Source of the DNA: Spirochaetaceae bacterium
GTDB lineage: Bacteria; Spirochaetota; Spirochaetia; Treponematales; Breznakiellaceae
Reading direction: 5' to 3'
Length of the DNA stretch: 10,517 nt
Assembly (NCBI GenBank): GCA_031267955.1
Contig: JAIRYB010000114.1
Location: 1-10,517, forward strand
The notes beneath the pieces are model-generated. The model had not been told where the DNA came from, did no database searches, and saw only the letters and a list, made by a program, of their open reading frames with translations. The position numbers and the translations under genes were made by a program. This document shows, in pieces, positions 1 to 4,683 of the stretch (the stretch's first letter is position 1; each line of letters opens with the position of its first letter).

Positions 1-1
1 A

Positions 2-247
2 CGCATAGGCGCGATAAAAAAGGAACTGGCGCATGGGAACATTTCCGAAGAAACCGCGACACGGCGGATAACCAGTGTGTATGCGGCGGTGCGGCTTGCG
101 CGGACCCGGCGGTTCCGGGTAAGATTATGGTACGGGAGCGGCTTGGCAAACAATGTTTGCGGGCACGAACCGGGTGAACCGGGGGGGCAGCTGGAACAAC
201 AACGTGTCCAACTGCGCCGTTGCCAACCGGAACAACAACACCCCTGA
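2..247 (+). CDS. Possible C-terminus of a DGR reverse transcriptase (5' end outside window)
   Basis: The frame starting at position 2 is open from the window edge to a TGA at 245-247. Residues 20-43, encoded by about 59-130, read as an Arg-rich helix: RR-I-x-S near codons 21-25, then A-x-x-R-x-ART-x-x-FR-x-RLW. This resembles the C-terminal thumb-like tail of DGR reverse transcriptases, such as Bordetella phage Brt with its RR-x-x-AW...H-x-ANT-x-x-LR pattern. The catalytic YxDD region would lie upstream, outside the window. The last ~40 codons overlap the template repeat in a different frame and look unlike protein, being rich in Gln, Pro and Gly. The natural end may be nearer 120-130, where a TAA at 120-122 sits one frame away. 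The assignment rests on a weak tail motif plus position beside the template repeat. An unrelated protein end remains possible. Confidence 0.35.
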   Translation, partial: RIGAIKKELAHGNISEETATRRITSVYAAVRLARTRRFRVRLWYGSGLANNVCGHEPGEPGGQLEQQRVQLRRCQPEQQHP

Positions 248-290
248 CAACCGGAACAACAACCTTGGCTTCCGGGTGGTGTGCCTCTGA
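126..290 (+). repeat. Diversity-generating retroelement template repeat (TR)
   Basis: Read from 126 in the frame ending at TGA 288-290, the sequence gives DYGTGAAWQ, then GTNRVNRGGSW, then clusters of Asn (NNN, SN, AN, NRNNN, DN, NRNNN) and LGFRVVCL. RGGSW...GFRVV is the C-terminal core of formylglycine-enzyme-type C-lectin folds, a known class of DGR variable protein. Fourteen Asn residues, all coded AAC, lie at 168-263. DGRs mutate template adenines, and AAC is the classic template codon because changing its two adenines samples many residues. The same frame has a TAA at 120-122 and no start codon, so this is not the end of a target gene here. That favours template over variable repeat. The exact 5' limit is unclear (126-160). 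The variable repeat and its target gene must lie outside the window. Confidence 0.8.
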
Positions 291-384
291 GCCCCGCGAA
301 AGCGTAAGCCTTTGTCAAGCAAAGCCGCACCGCGGAACAAAGCCGTTTCCGGTGGACCAGGTGAACGGGCCGCAAAAAACGAGT

Positions 385-446
385 AATGCCTTTATGCCAG
401 TACGGGAGCGCTATATGCCCGCCGGGAAAGCTTAAAGGCATTTTTT
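385..446 (+). terminator. Possible rho-independent terminator after the DGR template region
   Basis: A perfect 10-bp stem pairs AATGCCTTTA (385-394) with TAAAGGCATT (433-442) and runs into TTTTTT (441-446). The loop is long (38 nt) but holds a smaller CGGG/CCCG pairing. It lies about 95 bp after the template repeat and could set the 3' end of the template RNA. The loop also carries GTACGGGAGCG (400-410), an exact 11-bp copy of positions 130-140 at the 5' end of the template repeat. Confidence 0.5.
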
Positions 447-534
447 ACGTTCAATGACCCGGAGGTCCAGAACTTTTCCTCTTCCCTTCATGTTCGCAAA
501 GCTCCGGTTCAACGCAGGGCCAGCTTCCTTTATG

Positions 535-593
535 TTCGTGATGGTTTGTGAGGTGCTATCCGCAGAGCGGATAGCTTGTGGTTAAAATTCTTC
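535..593 (+). repeat. Dispersed hairpin repeat, copy 1
   Basis: TTCGTG (535-540) is followed by a GTG/GCT stretch, a perfect 9-bp hairpin (555-563 with 567-575, loop AGA) and TGTGGTTAAAATTCTTC (577-593). The minus strand of 1541-1604 has the same layout: TTCGTG, GTG-x-GCT, a different hairpin, then TGTGGTTAAATTTCTT. The flanks are conserved and the central hairpin varies, as in a small repetitive extragenic palindrome family. Confidence 0.5.
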
Positions 594-706
594 AAAACAG
601 GTAATGTTGCGGTATTTGAAAGCAAGGGAACCCCTACCAGGCTGTTGTCTTGGTTTCCCCCCAGCAATTCCAAATTCAAATATCCCCAATCGAAAAACGC
701 CGTTTC

Positions 707-838
707 GCGTACCGGCGGCGGGAATCCCCCGGGTGCGGGGCGCATGGCGTCCTACAAAAAAAGCCAGCCCAAAGGCTGCGTCAAAAAAAGCGACGGCCAT
801 CCAGCCCCGCACCCGGGGGATTCCCGCCGCCGTTTACG
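707..838. repeat. Large inverted repeat with perfect 29-bp arms
   Basis: The arm 713-741 is the exact reverse complement of 804-832 and is GC-rich (starts CGGCGGCGGGAATC). Pairing continues with bulges outward (CGTA near 708-711 with TTACG at 834-838) and inward (ATGGCGTC near 744-751 with GACGGCCAT near 792-800). The centre holds a small hairpin, CAGCC-CAAA-GGCTG, between two copies of CAAAAAAAGC. There is no transposase. It could be a non-autonomous mobile element, a terminator-like structure or a fold in a long RNA. Confidence 0.75.
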
Positions 839-897
839 GAACATGGGTATCCAGCGGCAGTCGAATTAGAAATTCCTGAAGTACACGAAGTTACCCC

Positions 898-926
898 TTG
901 ACTATGTAATTATATGCCTATACAAT
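898..926 (+). promoter_or_regulatory. brnTA promoter
   Basis: A -35 box TTGACT (898-903) and a -10 box TACAAT (921-926) are separated by 17 bp, close to the sigma-70 consensus. They lie 24 bp before the brnT start codon at 950. The -10 box falls inside the operator palindrome. Confidence 0.75.
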
Positions 927-937
927 TATGTATAGGC
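916..937. promoter_or_regulatory. Probable BrnA operator palindrome
   Basis: GCCTATAC (916-923) and GTATAGGC (930-937) are perfect 8-bp inverted arms around AATTAT. The palindrome overlaps the -10 box of the brnTA promoter. BrnA ribbon-helix-helix antitoxins are known to repress their own operon, so this is the natural binding site. That BrnA binds it is inference. Confidence 0.65.
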
Positions 938-949
938 AGAGGGAAAGCT

Positions 950-1255
950 ATGTTTACATGGACAACGGAAAAGAACCGGATCAACAAACAAAAACACGGC
1001 TTTTACCTTTCCGATATTGTAGACGTGTTTGACGATCCGTATTTACTGGAGTTTTACGATGCAGCGCATTCGTCTTTAGATGACGACCGCTATATCAATA
1101 TAGGCCGTTTCCATGACGCTGTTATCCTTTTCATAGTAACAACGGACAAGGCGGATGGTAAAACCCGGATAATTACGGCGCGGGAAGCAACGCCAAGAGA
1201 GCGGGAGGTATACAATGACCACTACAGAAAAAGCACGAATAGCGGCGGAAATTAA
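950..1255 (+). CDS. brnT: BrnT family toxin (RNase)
   Basis: BrnT is the RelE-like ribonuclease toxin of the BrnT/BrnA type II toxin-antitoxin system. It cuts RNA and stops growth when freed from BrnA. The 101-residue product, of normal family length, opens with F-x-W and carries N-x-x-KHG at 12-17, the F-x-DP turn at 27-30, a DDRYINIGR stretch at 45-53, a beta strand (VILFIVTT) and the family end RIITAREA-T-PRERE-VY at 73-88. The ATG at 950 was chosen because GAGGGAAAGC precedes it and the family N-terminus aligns there. Starts upstream would overlap the operator. The next gene, brnA, overlaps its last 41 bp, so the two are translationally linked. Base composition is more AT-rich than the ATP synthase genes, fitting a transferred accessory module. 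Confidence 0.9.
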   Translation: MFTWTTEKNRINKQKHGFYLSDIVDVFDDPYLLEFYDAAHSSLDDDRYINIGRFHDAVILFIVTTDKADGKTRIITAREATPREREVYNDHYRKSTNSGGN

Positions 1256-1481
1256 GGCTTTCGGGAATACGGATTTTTCCGATAGCCCTGAATTAAGCGA
1301 TGAACAGCTTAAACAGTTAAAGCCCTCCCACTACCGGAATATGGCGAACTATAAACCCGTAAAAAAGACGGTAAACGTCCGCCTTGACGCTGATGTCATC
1401 GAGTGGCTTCAAAGCGCCGGCAAAGGCTATCAGACCCGTATGAACGCGATACTACGGGAAGCAATGGAGAAAGCTGTCTAA
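1215..1481 (+). CDS. brnA: BrnA family antitoxin
   Basis: BrnA binds and neutralises BrnT and represses the shared promoter. The 88-residue protein has the family layout: a charged N-terminal region with D-x-PELSDEQL (23-32), then a ribbon-helix-helix DNA-binding domain. The ribbon strand KKTVNVRLDADV (50-61) is followed by the signature GKGYQTRMNAILREAM (69-84). Its ATG follows GGAGG by 6 nt (GGAGGTATACA), a strong ribosome binding site lying inside brnT. The start overlaps the toxin gene by 41 bp, longer than the few bases common in such pairs. The order, toxin first and antitoxin second, is normal for brnTA. Confidence 0.9.
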   Translation: MTTTEKARIAAEIKAFGNTDFSDSPELSDEQLKQLKPSHYRNMANYKPVKKTVNVRLDADVIEWLQSAGKGYQTRMNAILREAMEKAV

Positions 1482-1485
1482 TTCG

Positions 1486-1534
1486 AGTCTGTCCATAATG
1501 TAGACATATTATAGACTGGGTAACTCATGTTACG
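1486..1534 (+). repeat. Two-hairpin palindromic element, copy 1
   Basis: GTCCATAATG (1491-1500), TAGACA, then TATTATAGAC (1507-1516) form a 10-bp inverted repeat with two mismatches. A second hairpin follows, GTAAC-TCAT-GTTAC (1520-1533). The left part matches the element at 4545-4591 almost base for base (TCTGTCCATAATGTAGACA). It starts 5 bp after the brnA stop codon and may act as a transcript end there, although no U-tract follows. Confidence 0.65.
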
Positions 1535-1540
1535 CAGCTC

Positions 1541-1604
1541 AAGAAATTTAACCACAACAGACCGCAGGACCCGCTTACGCGGGGGAGCACACGAAAAACA
1601 CGAA
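1541..1604 (-). repeat. Dispersed hairpin repeat, copy 2 (inverted)
   Basis: On the minus strand this reads TTCGTG, a GTG-x-GCT stretch, a CCCGC-GTAA-GCGGG hairpin (plus-strand arms 1570-1574 and 1579-1583), then TGTTGTGGTTAAATTTCTT. The flanks match copy 1 at 535-593 in the opposite orientation, while the hairpin sequence differs. The rest of 1482-1647 shows no gene. Confidence 0.5.
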
Positions 1605-1647
1605 CTTTTTGTCAGAAATTTTAAGGAGGCACTAAATCTTTTCCGTT

Positions 1648-1894
1648 AAGCCCGCAAACCTTCAACCGGTAGTCCGCTCGCCGGATCGTAGCCCGGGCCG
1701 TCCCGGTTTCAAATTTGAATACCGCCTTTTTCCCGGATCTTCAATATGCCGATGATCACCGGGGCGGTAAAAAAGGAATGATCCGCATAGATCCCAATTT
1801 CGTCGTCCGCCAGGGTGATGACCACGGCTTTCACGGCGGCGGAATAAAAGAGCCGGTAGGGGGTATGCACCTCAAAGGGGAAGGTTTTTGCCAT
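1648..1894 (-). pseudogene. Broken second copy of atpC (ATP synthase epsilon)
   Basis: This is homologous to the intact atpC at 2706-3107. It keeps the ATG at 1892-1894 and the first ~58 codons, starting MAKTFPFEVHTPYRLFY. Exactly 155 bp corresponding to about 2785-2939 are missing, so the frame shifts and stops at 1709-1711 after 61 residues. Beyond the junction at about 1726, a C-terminal remnant (ARATIRRADYRLKV) is still readable in another frame. By my hand alignment 1727-1998 matches 2940-3211 at all but 8 of 272 positions, and 1648-1726 matches 2706-2784 at all but about 7 of 79. Most changes alter the protein (E to K, G to D, T to I, V to L), as expected without selection. It lacks most of the beta-sandwich core and the helical C-terminal domain, so it cannot function as epsilon. 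Confidence 0.9.
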
Positions 1895-1895
1895 C

Positions 1896-1998
1896 TCAGG
1901 TCCCGGCTTTTTCCAGCACGCCGTTGATGCCGCCGGCCATAAAGAAGGCTTGTTCCGGCAGGGAATCACATTCGCCGTCCAGGATCATCCTGAACCCC
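1896..1998 (-). pseudogene. Fragment of atpD (ATP synthase beta), last ~33 codons
   Basis: This encodes the beta-subunit tail from GFRMILDGECDSLPEQ to the end GVLEKAGT and a stop codon. It matches 3109-3211 of the intact atpD, with one Ser to Asn change and the stop altered from TAA to TGA. Homology ends sharply at 1998, beyond which the sequence belongs to a different gene. Like the neighbouring atpC copy, it is a relic of a partial duplication of the operon's 3' end. Confidence 0.9.
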
Positions 1999-2062
1999 TG
2001 CCCGGCGCAAACGCCAGTACCGCACACGCGGCCGCAAGAAAAAGCATCCGCCGCCTGTTCAT
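1985..2062 (-). pseudogene. Truncated secreted or lipid-anchored protein gene, 5' end only
   Basis: An ATG at 2060-2062 follows AAGGAG with 7-nt spacing. It opens a frame that reads MNRRRMLFLAAACAVLAFAPG, a textbook signal peptide with a positively charged start and a hydrophobic Ala/Leu core. At codon ~21 (position 1999/1998) it runs into the atpD fragment in a different frame and ends at TGA 1985-1987. The mature part of the gene is absent from this window. The Cys near residue 13 lies inside the hydrophobic core and does not form a clear lipobox. The strong ribosome binding site suggests it was a real gene before the fusion. The product of the remnant would be only 25 residues. Confidence 0.55.
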
Positions 2063-2074
2063 TGCCCGTCTCCT

Positions 2075-2098
2075 TAAAAAAGCCGCTCTAACAGGCTG
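2075..2098 (-). terminator. Weak possible terminator after the AT-rich gene
   Basis: On the minus strand, two bases after the stop codon at 2099, AGCC (plus 2094-2097) can pair with GGCT (plus 2081-2084), followed by TTTTTT. The stem is only 4 bp with a 9-nt loop, so this is a weak candidate for the end of the ATP synthase transcript. The same stretch also carries the ribosome binding site of the truncated gene. Confidence 0.3.
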
Positions 2099-2650
2099 CT
2101 AAATTTCTTTCTTCTCATTTTTTATTTCATCCACCATCCGTTTCATTTTATAATAACTTCTGAACAGATCGTCCTCTGATACAAACCCTTCGTCGGTGGC
2201 GTCGTAGGTTAGTTTCCCCGCCCTGGTTTTTATTTTTTCCATTAAATCAAGACAGCCCTTATAATCTTTTTCCAGCAGCACCTTTACGATAGTATCATCC
2301 CAGTCGATATATACGGCGTATTTTTTTCGTATATCTATGCCATAGTGCCGCCCGATAATGAATTTATATATCTTGTCATACAAATAGGTTTTATCCCTTA
2401 GTTTGATTCCCAGTATTTTTGTCCTGACGCTTATATCGTTTTCGTTAAATATCAGTTGTTTGTTAATAATTCTTATCACAAAAAATACCGCTAAAAAAAA
2501 CAACACCACAGCAGCGAAAATCATCAGGTCATCTCCCCTGAAGGCATAGAGTAATACAACCGTCGCCCCGGTAATTAAAAAAAGCCCTATGAAGTTTCTG
2601 TCCACAAATTCCTTGATCTTTTCATTTACGGAATCGTCATTTCGTTTCAT
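2099..2650 (-). CDS. Hypothetical two-span membrane protein
   Basis: I do not recognise a named family. The 183-residue product has a short charged N-terminus, two adjacent hydrophobic segments at about 20-38 and 42-60, and a cytosolic-looking domain of beta strands and a final charged helix (61-183). Two membrane spans followed by a compact strand-rich domain resemble bacterial PH-domain membrane proteins of the YdbS/YcxB kind, a weak structural guess. The start at 2650 follows AAGGAGG with 6-nt spacing (AAGGAGGAAGCA). The atpC stop is 19 bp upstream, so it could ride on the ATP synthase transcript. Codon use is clearly AT-rich (many AAA, TAT, ATT), unlike the GC-rich atp genes. It sits exactly between the broken and intact copies of the atpD-atpC junction. 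Both facts suggest it arrived with the rearrangement. Confidence 0.75.
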   Translation of the reverse strand: MKRNDDSVNEKIKEFVDRNFIGLFLITGATVVLLYAFRGDDLMIFAAVVLFFLAVFFVIRIINKQLIFNENDISVRTKILGIKLRDKTYLYDKIYKFIIGRHYGIDIRKKYAVYIDWDDTIVKVLLEKDYKGCLDLMEKIKTRAGKLTYDATDEGFVSEDDLFRSYYKMKRMVDEIKNEKKEI

Positions 2651-2669
2651 TGCTTCCTCCTTACCGCTG

Positions 2670-3107
2670 TCATATCCCCTGCCTTGGGTTCTTGCCGTTT
2701 CCTTCAAGCCCGTAAACCTTCAACCGGTACTCCGCCCGCCGGATCGTCGCCCGGGCCGTCTCGGTTTCAAATTTGAACATCGCCGTTTTAAGGAACTCCT
2801 CAGCCTTTTGCTTCGCCGCCAGCGCCCGCTCACGGTCAATCTCCCGGGGCCATTCGGCGGCGTCCACCATGAGGACGGTCTTGTGGCTTTTGACCTCCAG
2901 AATACCCTCGGTGGTAAAGGCGGAAAACCAGCGGCCGTCTTTTTCCCGGATCTTCACTATGCCGGTGATCACCGGGGCGGTAAAAAAGGAATGATCCGCA
3001 TATATCCCAATTTCGCCGTCCGCCAGGGTGATGACCACGGCTTCCACGGCGGCGGAATAAAAGAGCCGGTAGGGGGTATGCACCTCAAAGGGGAAGGTTT
3101 TTGCCAT
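2670..3107 (-). CDS. atpC: F-type ATP synthase epsilon subunit
   Basis: Epsilon is part of the F1 central stalk. It couples the c-ring to gamma and inhibits ATP hydrolysis through its C-terminal helices. The 145-residue protein has the N-terminal beta-sandwich: F-x-V-x-TPYRLFYS (7-18), ADGEIGIYADHSFFTAPV near 31-48, and a GILEV strand near 70. A charged helical C-terminal domain rich in Ala, Lys and Glu follows from ~88 (REIDRERALAAKQKAEEFL). The last ~12 residues extend beyond a usual epsilon. The ATG at 3105-3107 lies one base after the atpD stop, so translation is probably coupled. Upstream starts inside atpD would add a non-homologous leader and were rejected. A damaged second copy of its start lies at 1648-1894. 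Confidence 0.95.
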   Translation of the reverse strand: MAKTFPFEVHTPYRLFYSAAVEAVVITLADGEIGIYADHSFFTAPVITGIVKIREKDGRWFSAFTTEGILEVKSHKTVLMVDAAEWPREIDRERALAAKQKAEEFLKTAMFKFETETARATIRRAEYRLKVYGLEGNGKNPRQGI

Positions 3108-3108
3108 C

Positions 3109-4515
3109 TTAGGTCCCGGCTTTTTCCAGCACGCCGCTGATGCCGCCGGCCATAAAGAAGGCCTGTTCCGGCAGGGAATCACATTCGCCGTCCAGGATCA
3201 TCCTGAACCCCCGGACGGTCTCCTTTACCGGCACATACTGGCCCCCGATGCCGGAGAATTTTTCAGCCACATAAAAGGGCTGGCTGAAAAAACGCTGAAT
3301 CTTCCGGGCCCGGGCCACCGTGATCTTGTCGTCCGGGGAAAGCTCGTCCATGCCAAGGATGGCGATGATGTCCTGGAGTTCCTTGTACCGCTGGAGGATC
3401 TGTTTGGTGTCCTGGGCGGTGCGGTAATGTTCCTCCCCCACCACCGAGGGGTCCAGAATCCGGGAGGTGGAACCCAGGGGATCCACCGAGGGGTAGATTC
3501 CCAATTCGACGATTTTCCGGGAAAGTACGGTGGTGGCGTCCAGGTGGGCAAAGGTGGTGGCCGGGGCCGGATCGGTAAGGTCGTCGGCGGGAACATAAAC
3601 CGCCTGGACGCTGGTGATGGACCCTTTGGAGGTACTGGCGATCCGTTCCTGGAGGCCCCCCATCTCGTTGGCCAGGGTGGGTTGGTAGCCCACGGCGCTG
3701 GGAATCCGGCCCAGCAGGGCGGAAACCTCGGCCCCGGCCTGGATGAACCGGAAAATATTGTCGATAAAGAGCAGCACATCCTGGCCGCCCTGATCCCGGA
3801 AATGTTCCGCCATCGTAAGCCCCGCCAGGGCAACCCGCATCCGGGCGCCGGGAGGTTCGTTCATCTGTCCAAAGACCAGGGCGGTTTTTTCGATTACCCC
3901 GGATTCGTTCATTTCCTTCCAGAGATCCGCCCCTTCCCGGGATCGTTCTCCCACCCCGGCGAAAACCGAATAGCCGGAATGTTCGGTGGCAATGTTGCGG
4001 ATCAGTTCCATGATAATCACCGTCTTGCCCACCCCGGCGCCGCCGAAGAGGCCGATTTTTCCCCCCTTGGCGTAGGGGGCGATAAGGTCGATCACCTTGA
4101 TGCCGGTTTCAAGAACTTCCGTGGCGGGCCGCTGTTCCTCAAAGCCCGGCGCGGGCTGGTGGATGGAGGCGTATTGGGACGCGGTAAAGGCGCCCCGGTC
4201 ATCAATAATTCTGCCGGTAACGCTGAACATCCGGCCCAGCGCCGCCTCCCCCACGGGTACCCGGATGGGGCGGCCCGTATCTTCCGCGGCAAGGCCCCGG
4301 CGCAGACCCTCGGTGGCCTCCATAGCAACGCAGCGGACCCGGTTGTCCCCGATATGCTGTAATACTTCCAGTATTACCGGGTCCTGCGCCGGGGCGGATG
4401 CCGGGGCGTCCCGCCTGATCTCCAGGGCGTTCAGGAGCGGGGGAATCTGCCCCTCCTCAAAACGAACATCCACCACGGGGCCAACTATCTGGGTGATAAT
4501 ACCTGTACCGGCCAT
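3109..4515 (-). CDS. atpD: F-type ATP synthase beta subunit (catalytic)
   Basis: Beta carries the catalytic nucleotide sites of the F1 head and makes ATP as gamma turns. The 468-residue protein has the normal family length. The N-terminal beta-barrel holds IVGPVVDVRF (10-19). The Walker A loop GGAGVGKT is at 158-165, and GERSREG (189-195) holds the catalytic Glu190. Walker B LLFIDN is at 248-253, ALLGRIPSAVGYQPT at 266-280 and the DELSEED-type loop DELSPDD at 390-396. All key residues are intact. GAGGAAG lies about 6 nt before the ATG, giving a clear start. Unlike the other junctions of this operon, it is separated from atpG by 168 bp of palindromic sequence. The stop is one base from atpC. 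Confidence 0.98.
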   Translation of the reverse strand: MAGTGIITQIVGPVVDVRFEEGQIPPLLNALEIRRDAPASAPAQDPVILEVLQHIGDNRVRCVAMEATEGLRRGLAAEDTGRPIRVPVGEAALGRMFSVTGRIIDDRGAFTASQYASIHQPAPGFEEQRPATEVLETGIKVIDLIAPYAKGGKIGLFGGAGVGKTVIIMELIRNIATEHSGYSVFAGVGERSREGADLWKEMNESGVIEKTALVFGQMNEPPGARMRVALAGLTMAEHFRDQGGQDVLLFIDNIFRFIQAGAEVSALLGRIPSAVGYQPTLANEMGGLQERIASTSKGSITSVQAVYVPADDLTDPAPATTFAHLDATTVLSRKIVELGIYPSVDPLGSTSRILDPSVVGEEHYRTAQDTKQILQRYKELQDIIAILGMDELSPDDKITVARARKIQRFFSQPFYVAEKFSGIGGQYVPVKETVRGFRMILDGECDSLPEQAFFMAGGISGVLEKAGT

Positions 4516-4683
4516 ATTTACTTCCTCACTTCATCAGTAACTAGTGTCTGTCCATAATGTAGACACATTATGGACTCGGACCATAGGTCCGCGACTTCCT
4601 TAAAAACTATCGAAAAATTTCGGGACCAGGCCGGAATTTCCGGCGGCCTCTGAAAACCCAACCGGGGTTTCCGGAGGTTCCCT
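4516..4683 (-). promoter_or_regulatory. Palindrome-rich atpG-atpD intercistronic region
   Basis: The other subunit junctions are tight, but this gap is 168 bp. Besides the two-hairpin element, it holds CGAAA-AA-TTTCG (4611-4622) and GCCGGAA-T-TTCCGGC (4630-4644). The folded mRNA could be a processing or stabilising site that lets the beta subunit be made in excess over gamma, as its stoichiometry of three to one demands. No clear promoter is visible. The regulatory role is inference. Confidence 0.45.
4545..4591 (+). repeat. Two-hairpin palindromic element, copy 2
   Basis: GTCCATAATG (4550-4559), spacer TAGACA and CATTATGGAC (4566-4575) make a perfect 10-bp inverted repeat. A second perfect hairpin follows, CGGACC-ATA-GGTCCG (4577-4591). 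TGTCT at 4545-4549 can also pair with AGACA at 4561-4565 in an alternative fold. The left part is shared with the element after brnA at 1486-1534, while the second hairpin has a different sequence in each copy. Confidence 0.75.

Larger units (their letters stand above)
291..897. other. Gene-free stretch between the DGR template and brnT
   Basis: I see no credible gene here. Open frames exist on both strands, but they lack ribosome binding sites and are mostly Pro/Arg/Gly-rich translations of GC-rich palindromes. The stretch holds the terminator-like hairpin at 385-446, a small dispersed hairpin repeat at 535-593 and the large inverted repeat at 707-838. I recognise nothing in 447-534 or 594-706. 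Confidence 0.6.

Noticed and set aside
195..263. AAC-rich repeats that could be taken for a microsatellite or CRISPR-like repeat
   Set aside because: There are no regular spacer units. The codons fit a C-lectin variable segment, so a DGR template explains the pattern better.
220..435. 71-codon plus-strand frame (and minus frame 125-340) across the template repeat
   Set aside because: Both are frame-shifted readings of the template, rich in Thr/Gly or Leu/Arg, with no ribosome binding site.
576..901. Several overlapping short open frames around the large palindrome
   Set aside because: They translate both arms of a GC-rich inverted repeat into similar Pro/Gly-rich peptides in several frames and strands, with no ribosome binding sites.
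1709..1969. 86-codon minus frame read as a single protein
   Set aside because: Its first 25 codons are atpD sequence in the wrong frame. The rest is the start of the damaged atpC copy.
3427..4362. 311-codon open frame on the plus strand, and a 202-codon alternate frame at 3225-3833
   Set aside because: Both are shadows of atpD. Composition is rich in Gly/Arg/Pro with no family features.
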